Origin: Flavonifractor sp963557075 | Lineage (GTDB): Bacteria; Bacillota; Clostridia; Oscillospirales; Oscillospiraceae | Direction: 5' to 3' | Length of the DNA: 64,000 nt | Assembly: GCA_963557075.1 (NCBI GenBank) | Contig: CAUWDA010000009.1 | Coordinates: forward strand, 1 to 64,000 | In this document: piece by piece, positions 1 through 8,247 of the stretch | Layout: every line of letters begins with the position of its first letter | How positions within the stretch are numbered: the first letter of the stretch is position 1 | Notes under the pieces: generated by a model | Database searches by the model: none | The model's input: the letters and a program-made list of their open reading frames with translations, nothing else | Told to the model about the DNA's origin: nothing | Translations under genes and position numbers: made by a program

Positions 1-24
1 CCGCAATGCGGCAGGCCCGGCCTT

Positions 25-158
25 TGTCATCCGGCAATATAGGGGAGTGTGGGCTGCTGGCGTGACGATCCGTTTACTCAGCAATAGAGATGGATCCCCA
101 CGAAAAAAATGGCCGCCCGGTGGGCGGCCATTTTTCTCGGAATGACAGGTCTTTTGTA
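25..158. repeat. Dispersed intergenic repeat, copy 1
   Basis: This non-coding stretch contains a strong GC-rich hairpin (about 107-136, GGCCGCCC pairing with GGGCGGCC, flanked by A and T runs) that could act as a terminator. The same sequence occurs in reverse-complement orientation at about 63639-63760, including the flanking words GGATCCCCACG and GGAATGACAGGTCTT and the less conserved outer part around GGCGTGRCGATCCGTTT. It is therefore a dispersed repeat and not only a local terminator. Confidence 0.75.
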
Positions 159-250
159 TGGGGGAGCAGGGGCCGCCGGGGGCGGATGGGCTGTCTGTAG
201 GGCGGGGGCTTGCCCCCACTGCCCGGCATCTCCAAATGCATAGGTGAAGC

Positions 251-490
251 TCAGTCCGCCGGGATGAAAGCGGTCACCGACTGGCGGAAGGTCTCCTGAT
301 CTCCGGGGGCCCCGTGGAGCCGGACAGTTGCCGGGCGGGACAGGTCCAGGGAGAACAGCCCCATGATGGATTTTCCGTCCACCACATAGCGGCCGGAGAG
401 CACATCCACCTCGCAGGGCGAATGGGAAGCGGCGTTGACGAACTGACGGACCTCCTCGATGGAGGACAGAGAGACCTGAAATTCAGACAT
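251..490 (-). CDS. HPr-like protein without the active-site histidine
   Basis: This 79-residue protein has the second half of the HPr fold signature: DGKSIMGLFSLDL (about residues 38-50) matches the conserved Ser46 region of HPr phosphocarriers, followed by the usual strand and final helix. The segment where HPr carries G-[IL]-H-A-R-P around His15 reads SSIEEVRQF instead, so there is no phosphorylatable histidine. HPr transfers phosphate from enzyme I to PTS permeases; a histidine-less version cannot, which is the situation of Bacillus Crh. A regulatory role is inferred. An AGGAGG site lies 6-11 bases before the ATG. It is transcribed away from mtaB and followed by no gene in the window. Confidence 0.8.
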   Translation of the reverse strand: MSEFQVSLSSIEEVRQFVNAASHSPCEVDVLSGRYVVDGKSIMGLFSLDLSRPATVRLHGAPGDQETFRQSVTAFIPAD

Positions 491-519
491 GGGGCGCCTC
501 CTAAAATGAGATGTTTTCC

Positions 520-547
520 TTGAAATACAGTGGGAATCCCGTATAAT
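520..547 (+). promoter_or_regulatory. Promoter for mtaB
   Basis: TTGAAA (520-525) and TATAAT (542-547) with a 16-base spacer form a near-consensus sigma-A promoter about 88 bases before the mtaB start. Confidence 0.7.
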
Positions 548-634
548 AGGGGATACCGAAACTTCGTACTATTTATTATACGGGCAAGTCAACTATTTTT
601 CAACAGAAAAAGGTCCGCAAAGAGAGGAAAGCGT

Positions 635-1918
635 ATGCGCACAGCGATCTATACCCTGGGCTGCAAAGTGAACCAGTACGAGACCCAGGCCATGGAGGCC
701 GAACTCACCCGCCGGGGCCACACTCTGGTACCCTTTGACGGGGAGGCCGACGCCTATATCATCAATACCTGCACCGTCACGGCGGTGAGCGATAAAAAAT
801 CCCGCCAGATGATCCGGCAGGCCCGCAAGCGGTCTCCCCACGCCATCGTGGCGGTGTGCGGCTGCTACGCACAGACCGACCCCGAGGCCGTGGAGGCTCT
901 GGAGGTGGATCTGGTGATGGGCACCAACGACCGCATGGGCTTTCTGGACCGGCTGGAGGCCCTCAGCCCCGACGGGGGGCAGGTGGTGGACGTGGACGAC
1001 GCCCTCCGCCGCCGCACCTTCGAGCGGCTGCCTGCCGGCGGCCTGGAGGGCCGCACCCGGGCCATGCTGAAGGTGGAGGACGGCTGCGTCAACTTCTGCA
1101 CCTACTGCATCATCCCCTATGCCCGGGGGCCCATCCGCTCCCTGCCCGCGGAGGAGGCGGCCGCCCAGGCCGCCCAGCTGGCGGCGGAGGGGTACAAAGA
1201 GCTGGTGCTCACCGGCATCGAGATCTCCTCCTGGGGGCGGGACCTGCCCGGCAGGCCGGAACCGATGGACCTCATTGAGGCGGTGTGCGCCGCCGCTCCC
1301 GGCTGCCGGGTGCGGCTGGGCTCCCTGGAGCCCCGGACCATCACGGCGGAGTTCTGCCGCCGGGGGGCGGCCATCCCCAACCTGTGCCCCCACTTCCATC
1401 TGTCCATGCAGTCGGGGTGCGACGCCACCCTCAAGCGGATGAACCGAAAATATGATACCGAACGGTATTATGAGAGCGTTAGATTACTGCGGGAATACTT
1501 TGACCGCCCCGGCATCACCACCGACCTTATCGTGGGCTTCCCCGGGGAGACCGAGAAGGAGTTTGAGCAGACGCTGGAATTTGTGCGCAAGTGCGCCTTC
1601 TCCGCCATGCACATCTTCCCCTACTCCCGCCGCTCCGGCACCCCGGCGGCCGCCATGCCGGACCAGGTGCCCAACGCGGTGAAGGAGGAGCGGGCCCACC
1701 GGGCGGGCGAGGTGGCCCGGCAGCTCCACCAGACCTGGCTGGAGAGCTGGGTGGGCCGGACCCTGCCCGTCCTCTTCGAGGAGGAGAAAGACGGCCTGTG
1801 GCGGGGCCACGCCCCCAACTACACCGAGGTCTTTGCCGCCGGTGAGGGATTACACAATGTCATAAAGGATGTAGAAATTGTGGAGGTCTGTCAGGGCAGC
1901 TTGAAAGGGAGGGTGTAA
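635..1918 (+). CDS. mtaB: tRNA t6A37 methylthiotransferase MtaB
   Basis: MtaB inserts a methylthio group into t6A at tRNA position 37, giving ms2t6A, using radical SAM chemistry and two iron-sulfur clusters. The 427-residue protein starts with the MTTase domain (TLGCKVNQYET at residues 7-17 with C10; INTCTVT with C46; CGCYAQ with C77), followed by the radical SAM motif CVNFCTYC and a short C-terminal TRAM-like segment. Length is normal for the family. An in-frame reading extends upstream to about 530, but the ATG at 635 follows GAGAGGA and begins the conserved MRTAIYTLGC, so I chose it. The downstream lipoprotein gene begins one base after the stop, suggesting cotranscription. Confidence 0.93.
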   Translation: MRTAIYTLGCKVNQYETQAMEAELTRRGHTLVPFDGEADAYIINTCTVTAVSDKKSRQMIRQARKRSPHAIVAVCGCYAQTDPEAVEALEVDLVMGTNDRMGFLDRLEALSPDGGQVVDVDDALRRRTFERLPAGGLEGRTRAMLKVEDGCVNFCTYCIIPYARGPIRSLPAEEAAAQAAQLAAEGYKELVLTGIEISSWGRDLPGRPEPMDLIEAVCAAAPGCRVRLGSLEPRTITAEFCRRGAAIPNLCPHFHLSMQSGCDATLKRMNRKYDTERYYESVRLLREYFDRPGITTDLIVGFPGETEKEFEQTLEFVRKCAFSAMHIFPYSRRSGTPAAAMPDQVPNAVKEERAHRAGEVARQLHQTWLESWVGRTLPVLFEEEKDGLWRGHAPNYTEVFAAGEGLHNVIKDVEIVEVCQGSLKGRV

Positions 1919-1919
1919 A

Positions 1920-3311
1920 GTGAAACAACGTCTGCTTCTCCTGGCTCTGGCCCTGGCCCTGCTGGCCGGCTGCACGCCGCCGGAGCCTTCCCCTTCGCCC
2001 ACTCCGGAGCCAGATCCCGCCCCCGTGGCCGGGCTGGATTTTGACGCCTTTCTGGGGGAGGTCAACACCCGCCGCAAGGCGGTCATTGCGGCGGAGGCCG
2101 CTCTGGATATCAGCCAATGGACGCCCGACTTCACCGACCAGAACAACACCTATACGGAGGAGGAAATGGAACTTCTCCTGACGCCCCACGACCTGACGGA
2201 GCCGTTGACGATAGAAACTGCCCAGGAGGATATCGAGGCTTTCTTCACCCTCCTGCGCACCACCTACGGGGCCTATGAGTATTTCGGCGGCGACGAGGTG
2301 TTCGGCCCGCTGGAGGAGCAGGTGCTGGCACAGGTGGCGGACTATGAGGGTGTTTTCTATGTCCATACCATTCAGGATCTTCTGGCGGATGCCCTGATCC
2401 CCGTGGTCCAGGACGGGCATTTTGCCATCGGTGGACAGCCTCTCATTGAGCCGCATCGGGTCTATATGTACTATGTACCCGGCCTGTATCTCTCCGAAGC
2501 AGAGGGGCTGGACCCAAACTATGTGAAGCCCACCATTGGTCCGGAGGGGCAGATCTGCTATGGTTTCTATGCCCTGAGCCAGGATGGGACCGACCTGCCC
2601 GACACCCTGGGGGACTATGACCTGGACTGGACCCAGGCTGAGAGGTCGACTCGTGGAAACGAGATATTTACGGAATACTCTTATCAGGACATCCCCGTGC
2701 TGCAATCCACTCAGATGTACGCCAACGCGCCGGAACAGGAGGTCCAGCTGGAGCGTTTTGCCGCCTGCGGCCAGGAGTATGCCGATGAGCCGGTGCTGAT
2801 TTTTGATGTGCGGGCCAACCCCGGCGGCAGCGACATCTGGATCATGAATTGGTTTGAGGGATTTACCGGCCAGCCCGCTAAACCTAAGGCCGTTATCGGA
2901 CATCGATACAGCCAGCTGTCCTGCCGAGCCTTTGACTTTTACCCCGAGGACGGGATGGGCGCCTGGGCGGTGTCAGAGGCCCAGGGGACATGGGCGTCCA
3001 GCGAAGCCGTGACGCTCCTGCTGGCAGATAAGGGCACTGCCTCCTCCGGGGAAACGGTAGCGGAGTTCTTCCGCTCCATGGAAAATGTACTGGCCATTGG
3101 GGGACCAACCAGCGGCTGTAACCTGGTGCCGAACAACTGGACTTTTTACCTTCCCAACACCGGCCTGTATGTGTATTTTGGAACGGGACTGGCCTTTCAT
3201 GAGACCATGGAAAACCGGGACGGCACGGGCTATCTGCCCGACCTGTGGGTCAACCCGCCGGACGCTCTGGACGCGGCAGCCCGCCTGTGCAACTACTACG
3301 GCCTGAAATAG
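1920..3311 (+). CDS. Lipoprotein with S41-type peptidase domain
   Basis: This 463-residue protein has a lipoprotein signal (lipobox LAGC at about residue 18) followed by a Pro/Ser-rich linker, so it is expected on the outer membrane face. The C-terminal half resembles the S41 (C-terminal processing/tricorn) peptidase fold: DVRANPGGSD is the family substrate-site motif and GTASSGE carries the expected nucleophilic serine. There is no PDZ domain. The substrate is unknown. The start is a GTG whose Shine-Dalgarno (GGGAGG) lies in the end of mtaB. A hairpin at 3323-3346 lies just after the stop. Confidence 0.8.
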   Translation: MKQRLLLLALALALLAGCTPPEPSPSPTPEPDPAPVAGLDFDAFLGEVNTRRKAVIAAEAALDISQWTPDFTDQNNTYTEEEMELLLTPHDLTEPLTIETAQEDIEAFFTLLRTTYGAYEYFGGDEVFGPLEEQVLAQVADYEGVFYVHTIQDLLADALIPVVQDGHFAIGGQPLIEPHRVYMYYVPGLYLSEAEGLDPNYVKPTIGPEGQICYGFYALSQDGTDLPDTLGDYDLDWTQAERSTRGNEIFTEYSYQDIPVLQSTQMYANAPEQEVQLERFAACGQEYADEPVLIFDVRANPGGSDIWIMNWFEGFTGQPAKPKAVIGHRYSQLSCRAFDFYPEDGMGAWAVSEAQGTWASSEAVTLLLADKGTASSGETVAEFFRSMENVLAIGGPTSGCNLVPNNWTFYLPNTGLYVYFGTGLAFHETMENRDGTGYLPDLWVNPPDALDAAARLCNYYGLK

Positions 3312-3322
3312 TGGACAAAAAA

Positions 3323-3346
3323 CCGGGCGGCCCTGTGGCCGCCCGG
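3323..3346 (-). terminator. Terminator of the FUSC-like gene
   Basis: A perfect 10-bp stem (CCGGGCGGCC / GGCCGCCCGG) with a 4-base loop. Reading on the minus strand it is followed by a run of six T, so it terminates the minus-strand gene that ends at 3357; on the plus strand there is no T run. Confidence 0.8.
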
Positions 3347-3356
3347 CAGAAGGATC

Positions 3357-3920
3357 TTACCGATGGAATTTTGCCTTGAGCTTGTCTACCCAGGGCTCCA
3401 GCCGCTCCCGGGGGAGAAGCCAGTTGATGAACAGGGACATGAGCACGCCCACGCCGGTGTCCAGCATACGGTTGAGGGAGTAGGAGATATAGTTGTCCGG
3501 GCCGATAGAGAACAGCAGCAGGCAGAGGACCACGCCGCCGGGCTGCACCGCGCCCACCCAGAAGATCTGGGCCAGGACGATGAGGATCACCACGCCCACA
3601 AAGAGCAGGGGCACCAGCAGCAGGTGGCCGTCCCCCTCCGGGTAGAAGATCAGATAGAACCGGTAGAGGGCGATGCCCAGAAAACCGCCTATGATGGTGC
3701 CGAAGAGACGGTTGCCCCCGTGGAGCTTGGAGTGGTCCATATCGGCGCCCATGCCGAAGATGGCGCCGATGCAGGCGAAGGCGGGATTCCGCTGCCCCAG
3801 AAAGTAGTAGAGCAGGGCGCAGAGGGAGGCGGAGAGGGCGGTTTTCAGGTTGCGCAGACCGATGTGGATGTGAAGAGAATGGGATGTGGTGGCGGAACCT
3901 GAGGCGGGTACGTCGTTCAT
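3357..3920 (-). CDS. FUSC/aromatic acid exporter-like membrane protein
   Basis: About 187 residues with four to five hydrophobic helices and the pattern of the N-terminal membrane half of aromatic acid exporter/FUSC family proteins (HIGLRNLKTALSASLCALL, then GGNRLFGTIIGGFLGI). Family members are thought to export small aromatic acids, but the substrate cannot be told here. The protein is short and lacks the large cytoplasmic domain of full-length members; single-domain versions are common in Firmicutes. The start is uncertain: ATG at 3920 is preceded by AGGAG with a long 13-base spacer, while ATG 3944 and TTG 3953 have no evident ribosome site. Confidence 0.72.
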   Translation of the reverse strand: MNDVPASGSATTSHSLHIHIGLRNLKTALSASLCALLYYFLGQRNPAFACIGAIFGMGADMDHSKLHGGNRLFGTIIGGFLGIALYRFYLIFYPEGDGHLLLVPLLFVGVVILIVLAQIFWVGAVQPGGVVLCLLLFSIGPDNYISYSLNRMLDTGVGVLMSLFINWLLPRERLEPWVDKLKAKFHR

Positions 3921-3961
3921 GGTGACAATCACACTCCTGATCATATCATTCAAATCATGCG

Positions 3962-4036
3962 CCGGGGACGCGCCATGTGCCCCGGAGCAAAAAGGGGGAA
4001 CGTCCCCCGGAACAACGGAGCCGATCGCAGGATCGG
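3962..4036. repeat. Cluster of three hairpins upstream of thyA
   Basis: Three successive hairpins: CCGGGG/CCCCGG (3962-3985) with a loop containing CGCCATGT; GGGGGA/TCCCCC (3994-4008); and CCGATC/GATCGG with loop GCAG (4021-4036). The last ends just before the thyA ribosome-binding site. The first loop resembles the CGCATGT loop of the hairpin arrays at 12.5 and 21.5 kb. Confidence 0.55.
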
Positions 4037-4056
4037 AAAAAATGGGAGGTAAGCCA

Positions 4057-4887
4057 ATGAGTCGCGCAGACGAACTGTTTATTCAAAACTGTAAAGAGAT
4101 CCTGGCCCACGGCGTATGGGACACCGATCAGGCGGTGCGCCCCCGGTGGGAGGACGGCACCCCCGCCCACACCGTGAAGAAATTCTGTATCGTCAACCGC
4201 TATGACCTGCGGGAGGAGTTCCCCGTCCAGACCATCCGAAAGATGGCCTTTAAGAGTGCGGTGGACGAGCTGCTGTGGATCTGGCAGAAGAAGTCCAACA
4301 ACATCCACGACCTGAACAGCCATATCTGGGACGCCTGGGCCGACGAGAACGGCTCCATCGGCAAGGCATACGGCTATCAGCTGGGGGTCAAGCACCAGTA
4401 CGCCGAGGGCGAGTTCGACCAGGTGGACCGGGTGCTGTACGACCTGAAGCACAACCCGGCCTCCCGCCGCATCATGACCAACCTGTACAACCACCACGAC
4501 CTCCACGAGATGGCCCTCTACCCCTGCGCCTACTCCATGACCTTTAACGTCAGCGGGCGCACCCTCAACGCCATCCTCAACCAGCGCAGCCAGGATATGC
4601 TCACTGCCAACGGCTGGAACGTGATGCAGTATGCCGCCCTGGTCCACATGATGGCCCAGGTGTCCGGTCTGGAGGCGGGAGAGCTGGTCCACGTCATCGC
4701 GGACGCCCACATCTATGACCGCCATGTGCCGGTGGTAGAGGAGATCATTGAGCGCACCCCCTACGAGGCCCCCAAGCTGTGGATGGACCCGGCCGTTACC
4801 GACTTCTATGCCTTCACCAAGGACAGCTTTAAGCTGGAGGGCTATCAGTTCCACACCCTGGACCAGCCCATTCCGGTGGCAGTATAA
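4057..4887 (+). CDS. thyA: Thymidylate synthase ThyA
   Basis: ThyA methylates dUMP to dTMP with methylene-tetrahydrofolate, producing dihydrofolate. The 276-residue protein shows the catalytic cysteine C157 in LYPCAYSMTF, the phosphate-binding NQRSQDM segment and the nucleotide-contacting DAHIYDRH segment. The usual PCH after the catalytic cysteine is PCA here, and the protein is divergent from the E. coli type; I see no sign that catalysis is lost. The ATG at 4057 follows GGGAGG with a 7-base spacer and was preferred over longer in-frame readings. folA follows after 12 bases, so dihydrofolate is recycled by the next product of the operon. Confidence 0.92.
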   Translation: MSRADELFIQNCKEILAHGVWDTDQAVRPRWEDGTPAHTVKKFCIVNRYDLREEFPVQTIRKMAFKSAVDELLWIWQKKSNNIHDLNSHIWDAWADENGSIGKAYGYQLGVKHQYAEGEFDQVDRVLYDLKHNPASRRIMTNLYNHHDLHEMALYPCAYSMTFNVSGRTLNAILNQRSQDMLTANGWNVMQYAALVHMMAQVSGLEAGELVHVIADAHIYDRHVPVVEEIIERTPYEAPKLWMDPAVTDFYAFTKDSFKLEGYQFHTLDQPIPVAV

Positions 4888-4899
4888 GGAGGGGAGCGT

Positions 4900-5379
4900 A
4901 TGGATCTCATTGCAGCGGTGGATCAAAACTGGGCCATCGGCAGGGATGGGGATCAGCTGTGCTACATCCCCGCCGACCTGAAGCACTTCCAGGCGCTTAC
5001 CACCGGCCACGCCGTCCTTCTGGGCCGCAAGACGCTGACCACCTTCCCCGGCGGACGGCCCCTGAAGAACCGGCGCAACCTGATCCTGTCCCGGGACCCC
5101 GGCTTCGCCCCCGAGGGGGCGGAGGTGTTCCGCGATGTGGACAGCCTGCTCTCCGCCGCCCCGGCGGATGCCTTCGTCATCGGCGGGGAGAGCGTGTACC
5201 GGGCGCTGCTGCCCCACTGCGACCGGGCTTTTATCACCAAGCTGGACAAGGCCTGGCCTGCCGACGCCTTCTTCCCCGACCTGGACGCCGACCCAAACTG
5301 GGCGGTGACGGAGGAGGGGGAGCGGCAGGAGCATGAGGGCATCTCCTTCCGCTATGTGACCTATGAGAGGGTGAAGTGA
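4900..5379 (+). CDS. folA: Dihydrofolate reductase
   Basis: FolA reduces dihydrofolate to tetrahydrofolate with NADPH. The 159-residue protein has the family landmarks: LIAAVDQNWAIGRDG at the N-terminus, the cofactor segment LLGRKTLTTFPG, and FVIGGESVYRALLP. The length is typical. An AAGGAGG site precedes the ATG. It lies between thyA and a Nudix gene whose ATG overlaps the folA stop by one base, so the three are one translational unit for thymidylate and folate metabolism. Confidence 0.95.
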   Translation: MDLIAAVDQNWAIGRDGDQLCYIPADLKHFQALTTGHAVLLGRKTLTTFPGGRPLKNRRNLILSRDPGFAPEGAEVFRDVDSLLSAAPADAFVIGGESVYRALLPHCDRAFITKLDKAWPADAFFPDLDADPNWAVTEEGERQEHEGISFRYVTYERVK

Positions 5380-5951
5380 TGTATCAGAAGGAGATCGCGG
5401 CGTATGTGCCGCGGAATGAGCAGGAGGCGGGGGATCAGGTCATGATCCTGGACTACCTGCGCCGCTTTCCCCGCGATATTCTGACCCGGGATAACAAAAT
5501 AGCCCACATCACGGTCTCCGGCTTTGTGGTCAATGCCGGCGCCACCAAGGTGCTCATGGCCCACCACAATATTTATCGGGTGTGGGCCTGGACCGGCGGC
5601 CACGCCGACGGGGAGCGCGACCTGCTGTCAGTGGCCCTGCGGGAGACGCGGGAGGAGACAGGCGTGGCGCACATCCGGCCCCTGAGCACGGACATCGCCT
5701 CCCTGGAGATCCTGCCGGTGTGGGGCCATGTGAAGCGGGGGGAGTGGGTGCCCTCCCACCAGCACCTGAATGTCAGCTATCTGCTGACCGCGGAGGAGAG
5801 CGACCCCCTCCGGCACCGGGAGGGGGAGAATACGGAGGTGGCCTGGCTGCCGGCGGACCGGCTGCTGGAGCTCACCAACGAGTGGCAGATGGACGGTATC
5901 TACACCAAGCTGCTGGCACGGGCACGGGAGCTGGTGGGCAAAAGACCGTAA
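5379..5951 (+). CDS. Nudix hydrolase of the thyA-folA operon
   Basis: A 190-residue protein with a Nudix box at about residues 70-93 (GGHADGERDLL then RETREETG), the motif that binds metal and attacks diphosphates linked to another group. The first glutamate of the classical G-x5-E part is displaced by one residue, but the REx2EExG core is intact. The ATG at 5379 overlaps the folA stop; an upstream GTG at 5376 is less likely. Linkage to thyA and folA suggests a substrate in nucleotide or pterin metabolism, for example a dNTP or dihydroneopterin triphosphate; this is inference from context only. Confidence 0.85.
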   Translation: MYQKEIAAYVPRNEQEAGDQVMILDYLRRFPRDILTRDNKIAHITVSGFVVNAGATKVLMAHHNIYRVWAWTGGHADGERDLLSVALRETREETGVAHIRPLSTDIASLEILPVWGHVKRGEWVPSHQHLNVSYLLTAEESDPLRHREGENTEVAWLPADRLLELTNEWQMDGIYTKLLARARELVGKRP

Positions 5952-6348
5952 AAAATCTGCCCGGCGGGGCCCAAAAGGCCCCGGGGCAAATCATTACCGC
6001 GCGGATAGTTACCACAAAATAATGGTATCATGCCTGCCCGTCAGGCGCAAGAGCCGACTTGCCCAAAAAGCCGGCGGCTTTTTTGACGTCTGAATAAAAA
6101 GGAGACACGTTATCCCCCTTTGGCAGGATGTATACAGGATCATATGCAATGCAAGAAACTGGAAGTGGGACTGGGAAACCTTTGTTTTGCTGGGTTTTCC
6201 ACATTGTCCACAGGGTTTTCCACATCTGTCCACATCGGTGGAAAACACCGGTTATGCATCTTTTGGTAGACATAAAAAAAGTCAAGAGAAAAATCCACGG
6301 CAGAATCGCCAAAGTTTCCCCAACGGGCGGAAACGGGAAGGAAACGCC
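5952..6348. other. 397-base intergenic region before mnmE
   Basis: No gene is visible. The left part holds GC-rich inverted repeats after the Nudix gene and a small symmetrical hairpin near 6065-6084 (AAAAAGCC with GGCTTTTTT). The right part holds a cluster of DnaA-box-like 9-mers (6195-6245) followed by an A-rich stretch (6270-6294). Confidence 0.6.
6195..6245. promoter_or_regulatory. Cluster of DnaA-box-like 9-mers
   Basis: Two TTTTCCACA sequences (6195-6203, 6216-6224) match the DnaA consensus TTWTNCACA exactly. TTGTCCACA (6204-6212) and CTGTCCACA (6226-6234) differ slightly, and TTTTCCACC lies on the other strand (6237-6245). Five sites fall in 51 bases. Looser matches occur at 6110 (TTATCCCCC) and 6251. 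DnaA binding is inferred from sequence only. Confidence 0.5.
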
Positions 6349-7719
6349 ATGTCCGATACCATTGCAGCCATCGCCACCCCCGCTGTGCCAAGCGCCATCG
6401 GTATCCTGCGCCTCAGCGGGCCGGAGGCCATTTCCGCCGCATCCGCCGTGTTCCGCCCCCTGGGGGGAAGAGCCTTGTCGGAGCAGGCGGACCGGCGGCT
6501 GGTGCTGGGGGAGCTGCTGGGGCAGTCGGGGGAGGTCATCGACCAGGCCCTGGCCACCATCTCCCACGGCCCCCACAGCTATACCGGGGAGGACACGGCG
6601 GAGCTTCAGTGCCACGGCTCTCCGGCGGTGCTGGCCCTGGGGCTGGAGGCCCTCTTTGCCCAGGGGGTGCGGCAGGCCGGACCGGGGGAGTTTACCCGCC
6701 GGGCGTTCCTCAACGGGCGGCTGGACCTGACTCAGGCGGAGGCGGTGGCGGACCTCATTGACGCCGAGACCCCGGCCGCCGTCCGGCAGGCCGCCGGTCA
6801 GCTGGCCGGGGCCCTGGGCCGCCGGGTGAGGGTCATCTACGACGGGCTTACCGATCTTCTGGCCCATTTCCACGCCGTGCTGGACTACCCCGACGAGGAT
6901 ATCGATCCCTTCCGGGCGGACACCATCCGGACCGGGCTGGACCGGGCCAGGGCGGGGCTGGAGGAGCTGCTGGCCACCTACCGCCGGGGCAGGTACATCA
7001 CCGGGGGGGTGCCCTGTGTGCTGGTGGGGCGGCCCAACGCGGGCAAATCCTCTCTGCTCAACGCCCTGGTGGGTTACGACCGGGCTATCGTCACCGATAT
7101 CCCCGGCACCACCCGGGACACGGTGGAGGCCCGCTGCCGCCTGGGGAACGTGACCCTGCGGCTCATTGATACCGCTGGTATCCGGGAGACGGCGGATGAG
7201 GTGGAGCGCATCGGCGTGGAGCGCAGCCGGGCCGCCCTGGAGGATGCCGCCCTCATCCTGGTGCTGTGGGACAGCTCCGCCCCCGTGACGGAGGAGGATG
7301 TGGCCCTGCTGGAGGAGGCTCTGTCCCGGGCCCCCACCATCCTGGTGTGGACCAAGGGGGATCTGCCCTCCGCCCCGATCCCGATTCTGGAGCTGGAGCC
7401 CATGCCGCCGGTGGTGGAAGTGAGCGTCAGGACCGGCCAGGGACTGGACGAACTGGGAAAGCTGGTGGAAGAGATCTTCCCCACGGTTGGCGCGGAAGGG
7501 GCGGGGGAGCTGCTCACCAACGCCCGGCAGGCGGACGCCGCCCGGCGGGCCCTGGACAGCGTGGCCCGGGCGGAGGAGAGCCTGGCGGCGGGAGTCACCC
7601 CCGACGCCCTGCTCACCGATGTGGAGGAGGCGCTGTCCGCACTGGGGGAGCTCACCGGCGCCGACATCCGGGAGGACGTCACCGCCCGCATCTTTGAGCG
7701 CTTCTGCGTGGGAAAATAG
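6349..7719 (+). CDS. mnmE: tRNA modification GTPase MnmE
   Basis: MnmE, with MnmG, installs the carboxymethylaminomethyl group on uridine 34 of certain tRNAs. The 456-residue protein has the N-terminal tetrahydrofolate-binding domain, a G domain with GRPNAGKSS, IPGTTRDT, DTAGI and TKGD (the G4 motif begins with T instead of N), and ends in the conserved CVGK. Its ATG at 6349 starts the conserved MSDTIAAIATP segment after GGGAAGG; a longer in-frame reading would run through the DnaA-box-like cluster and is rejected. Unlike many genomes, mnmG and jag are not adjacent. Confidence 0.95.
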   Translation: MSDTIAAIATPAVPSAIGILRLSGPEAISAASAVFRPLGGRALSEQADRRLVLGELLGQSGEVIDQALATISHGPHSYTGEDTAELQCHGSPAVLALGLEALFAQGVRQAGPGEFTRRAFLNGRLDLTQAEAVADLIDAETPAAVRQAAGQLAGALGRRVRVIYDGLTDLLAHFHAVLDYPDEDIDPFRADTIRTGLDRARAGLEELLATYRRGRYITGGVPCVLVGRPNAGKSSLLNALVGYDRAIVTDIPGTTRDTVEARCRLGNVTLRLIDTAGIRETADEVERIGVERSRAALEDAALILVLWDSSAPVTEEDVALLEEALSRAPTILVWTKGDLPSAPIPILELEPMPPVVEVSVRTGQGLDELGKLVEEIFPTVGAEGAGELLTNARQADAARRALDSVARAEESLAAGVTPDALLTDVEEALSALGELTGADIREDVTARIFERFCVGK

Positions 7720-7731
7720 AGACCGGCCTGT

Positions 7732-7771
7732 GCACAGAAAAAAGCCGCCTTTCGGCGGCTTTTTTCTGTGC
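7732..7771. terminator. Bidirectional terminator between mnmE and the Nudix gene
   Basis: A perfect 18-bp inverted repeat with a TTTC loop; the stem contains an A run on one side and a T run on the other, so it can terminate mnmE and the convergent minus-strand gene. Confidence 0.92.
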
Positions 7772-7773
7772 GG

Positions 7774-8247
7774 TCAGAGGTCCAGCGGGGCGCCGTCCAG
7801 AACGGCGCGGACCAGCGTCTCCCCCTGATACACCAGCTTGAGGGAGAAAAAGGGGTGCTCCCGCTCCAGAAGGGAGAGGAAGATCCGGTCCCCCGCCCAG
7901 CCGGGCAGCTGGGGAACGGCGGCCTTGTCCACCCACTCCAGGATGCCTTCGTCACAGGCGTCGGCCAGGGCGCCGGTAAAGCGGTCGGCGGTGAACAGGT
8001 GCATATACTCCGTGGGCCACTGGTCGGAGACAAAGGTGACCAGGCCCCGGTAGCGGTATCCGGTGAGGGTGAGGCCGGTCTCCTCCCGTACCTCCCGCAC
8101 CATGCAGTCCTCGGGGCTCTCCCCCTCCTGGCATTTGCCCCCCACGCCGATCCACTTGTCCCGGTTGGCGTCGCCCTGCTTCTTGACCCGGTGGAGCATG
8201 AGCCAGCGGCCGTCCTGCTCGATGTAGCACAGGGTGGTGTTCAGCAT
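7774..8247 (-). CDS. MutT-like Nudix hydrolase
   Basis: A 157-residue protein with a complete Nudix box at about residues 36-58 (GGKCQEGESPED then REVREETGL). It resembles the 8-oxo-dGTP diphosphatase/MutT group, which cleans oxidised nucleotides from the pool; the exact substrate is not determined by the motif. Its ATG overlaps the end of the upstream ArsC-like gene by seven bases and has GGGAGGAG before it, so the two are translationally coupled. It ends at the bidirectional terminator shared with mnmE. Confidence 0.85.
   Translation of the reverse strand: MLNTTLCYIEQDGRWLMLHRVKKQGDANRDKWIGVGGKCQEGESPEDCMVREVREETGLTLTGYRYRGLVTFVSDQWPTEYMHLFTADRFTGALADACDEGILEWVDKAAVPQLPGWAGDRIFLSLLEREHPFFSLKLVYQGETLVRAVLDGAPLDL

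Noticed and set aside
4519..4530. ThyA inactivated by loss of the histidine after the catalytic cysteine
   Set aside because: PCAY replaces PCH, but the rest of the active site is intact and the gene is in an operon with folA, so an active divergent subgroup is likelier.
5952..6348. Chromosomal replication origin
   Set aside because: The DnaA-box-like cluster is real, but there is no dnaA or dnaN, no clear unwinding element, and gene direction does not diverge here.
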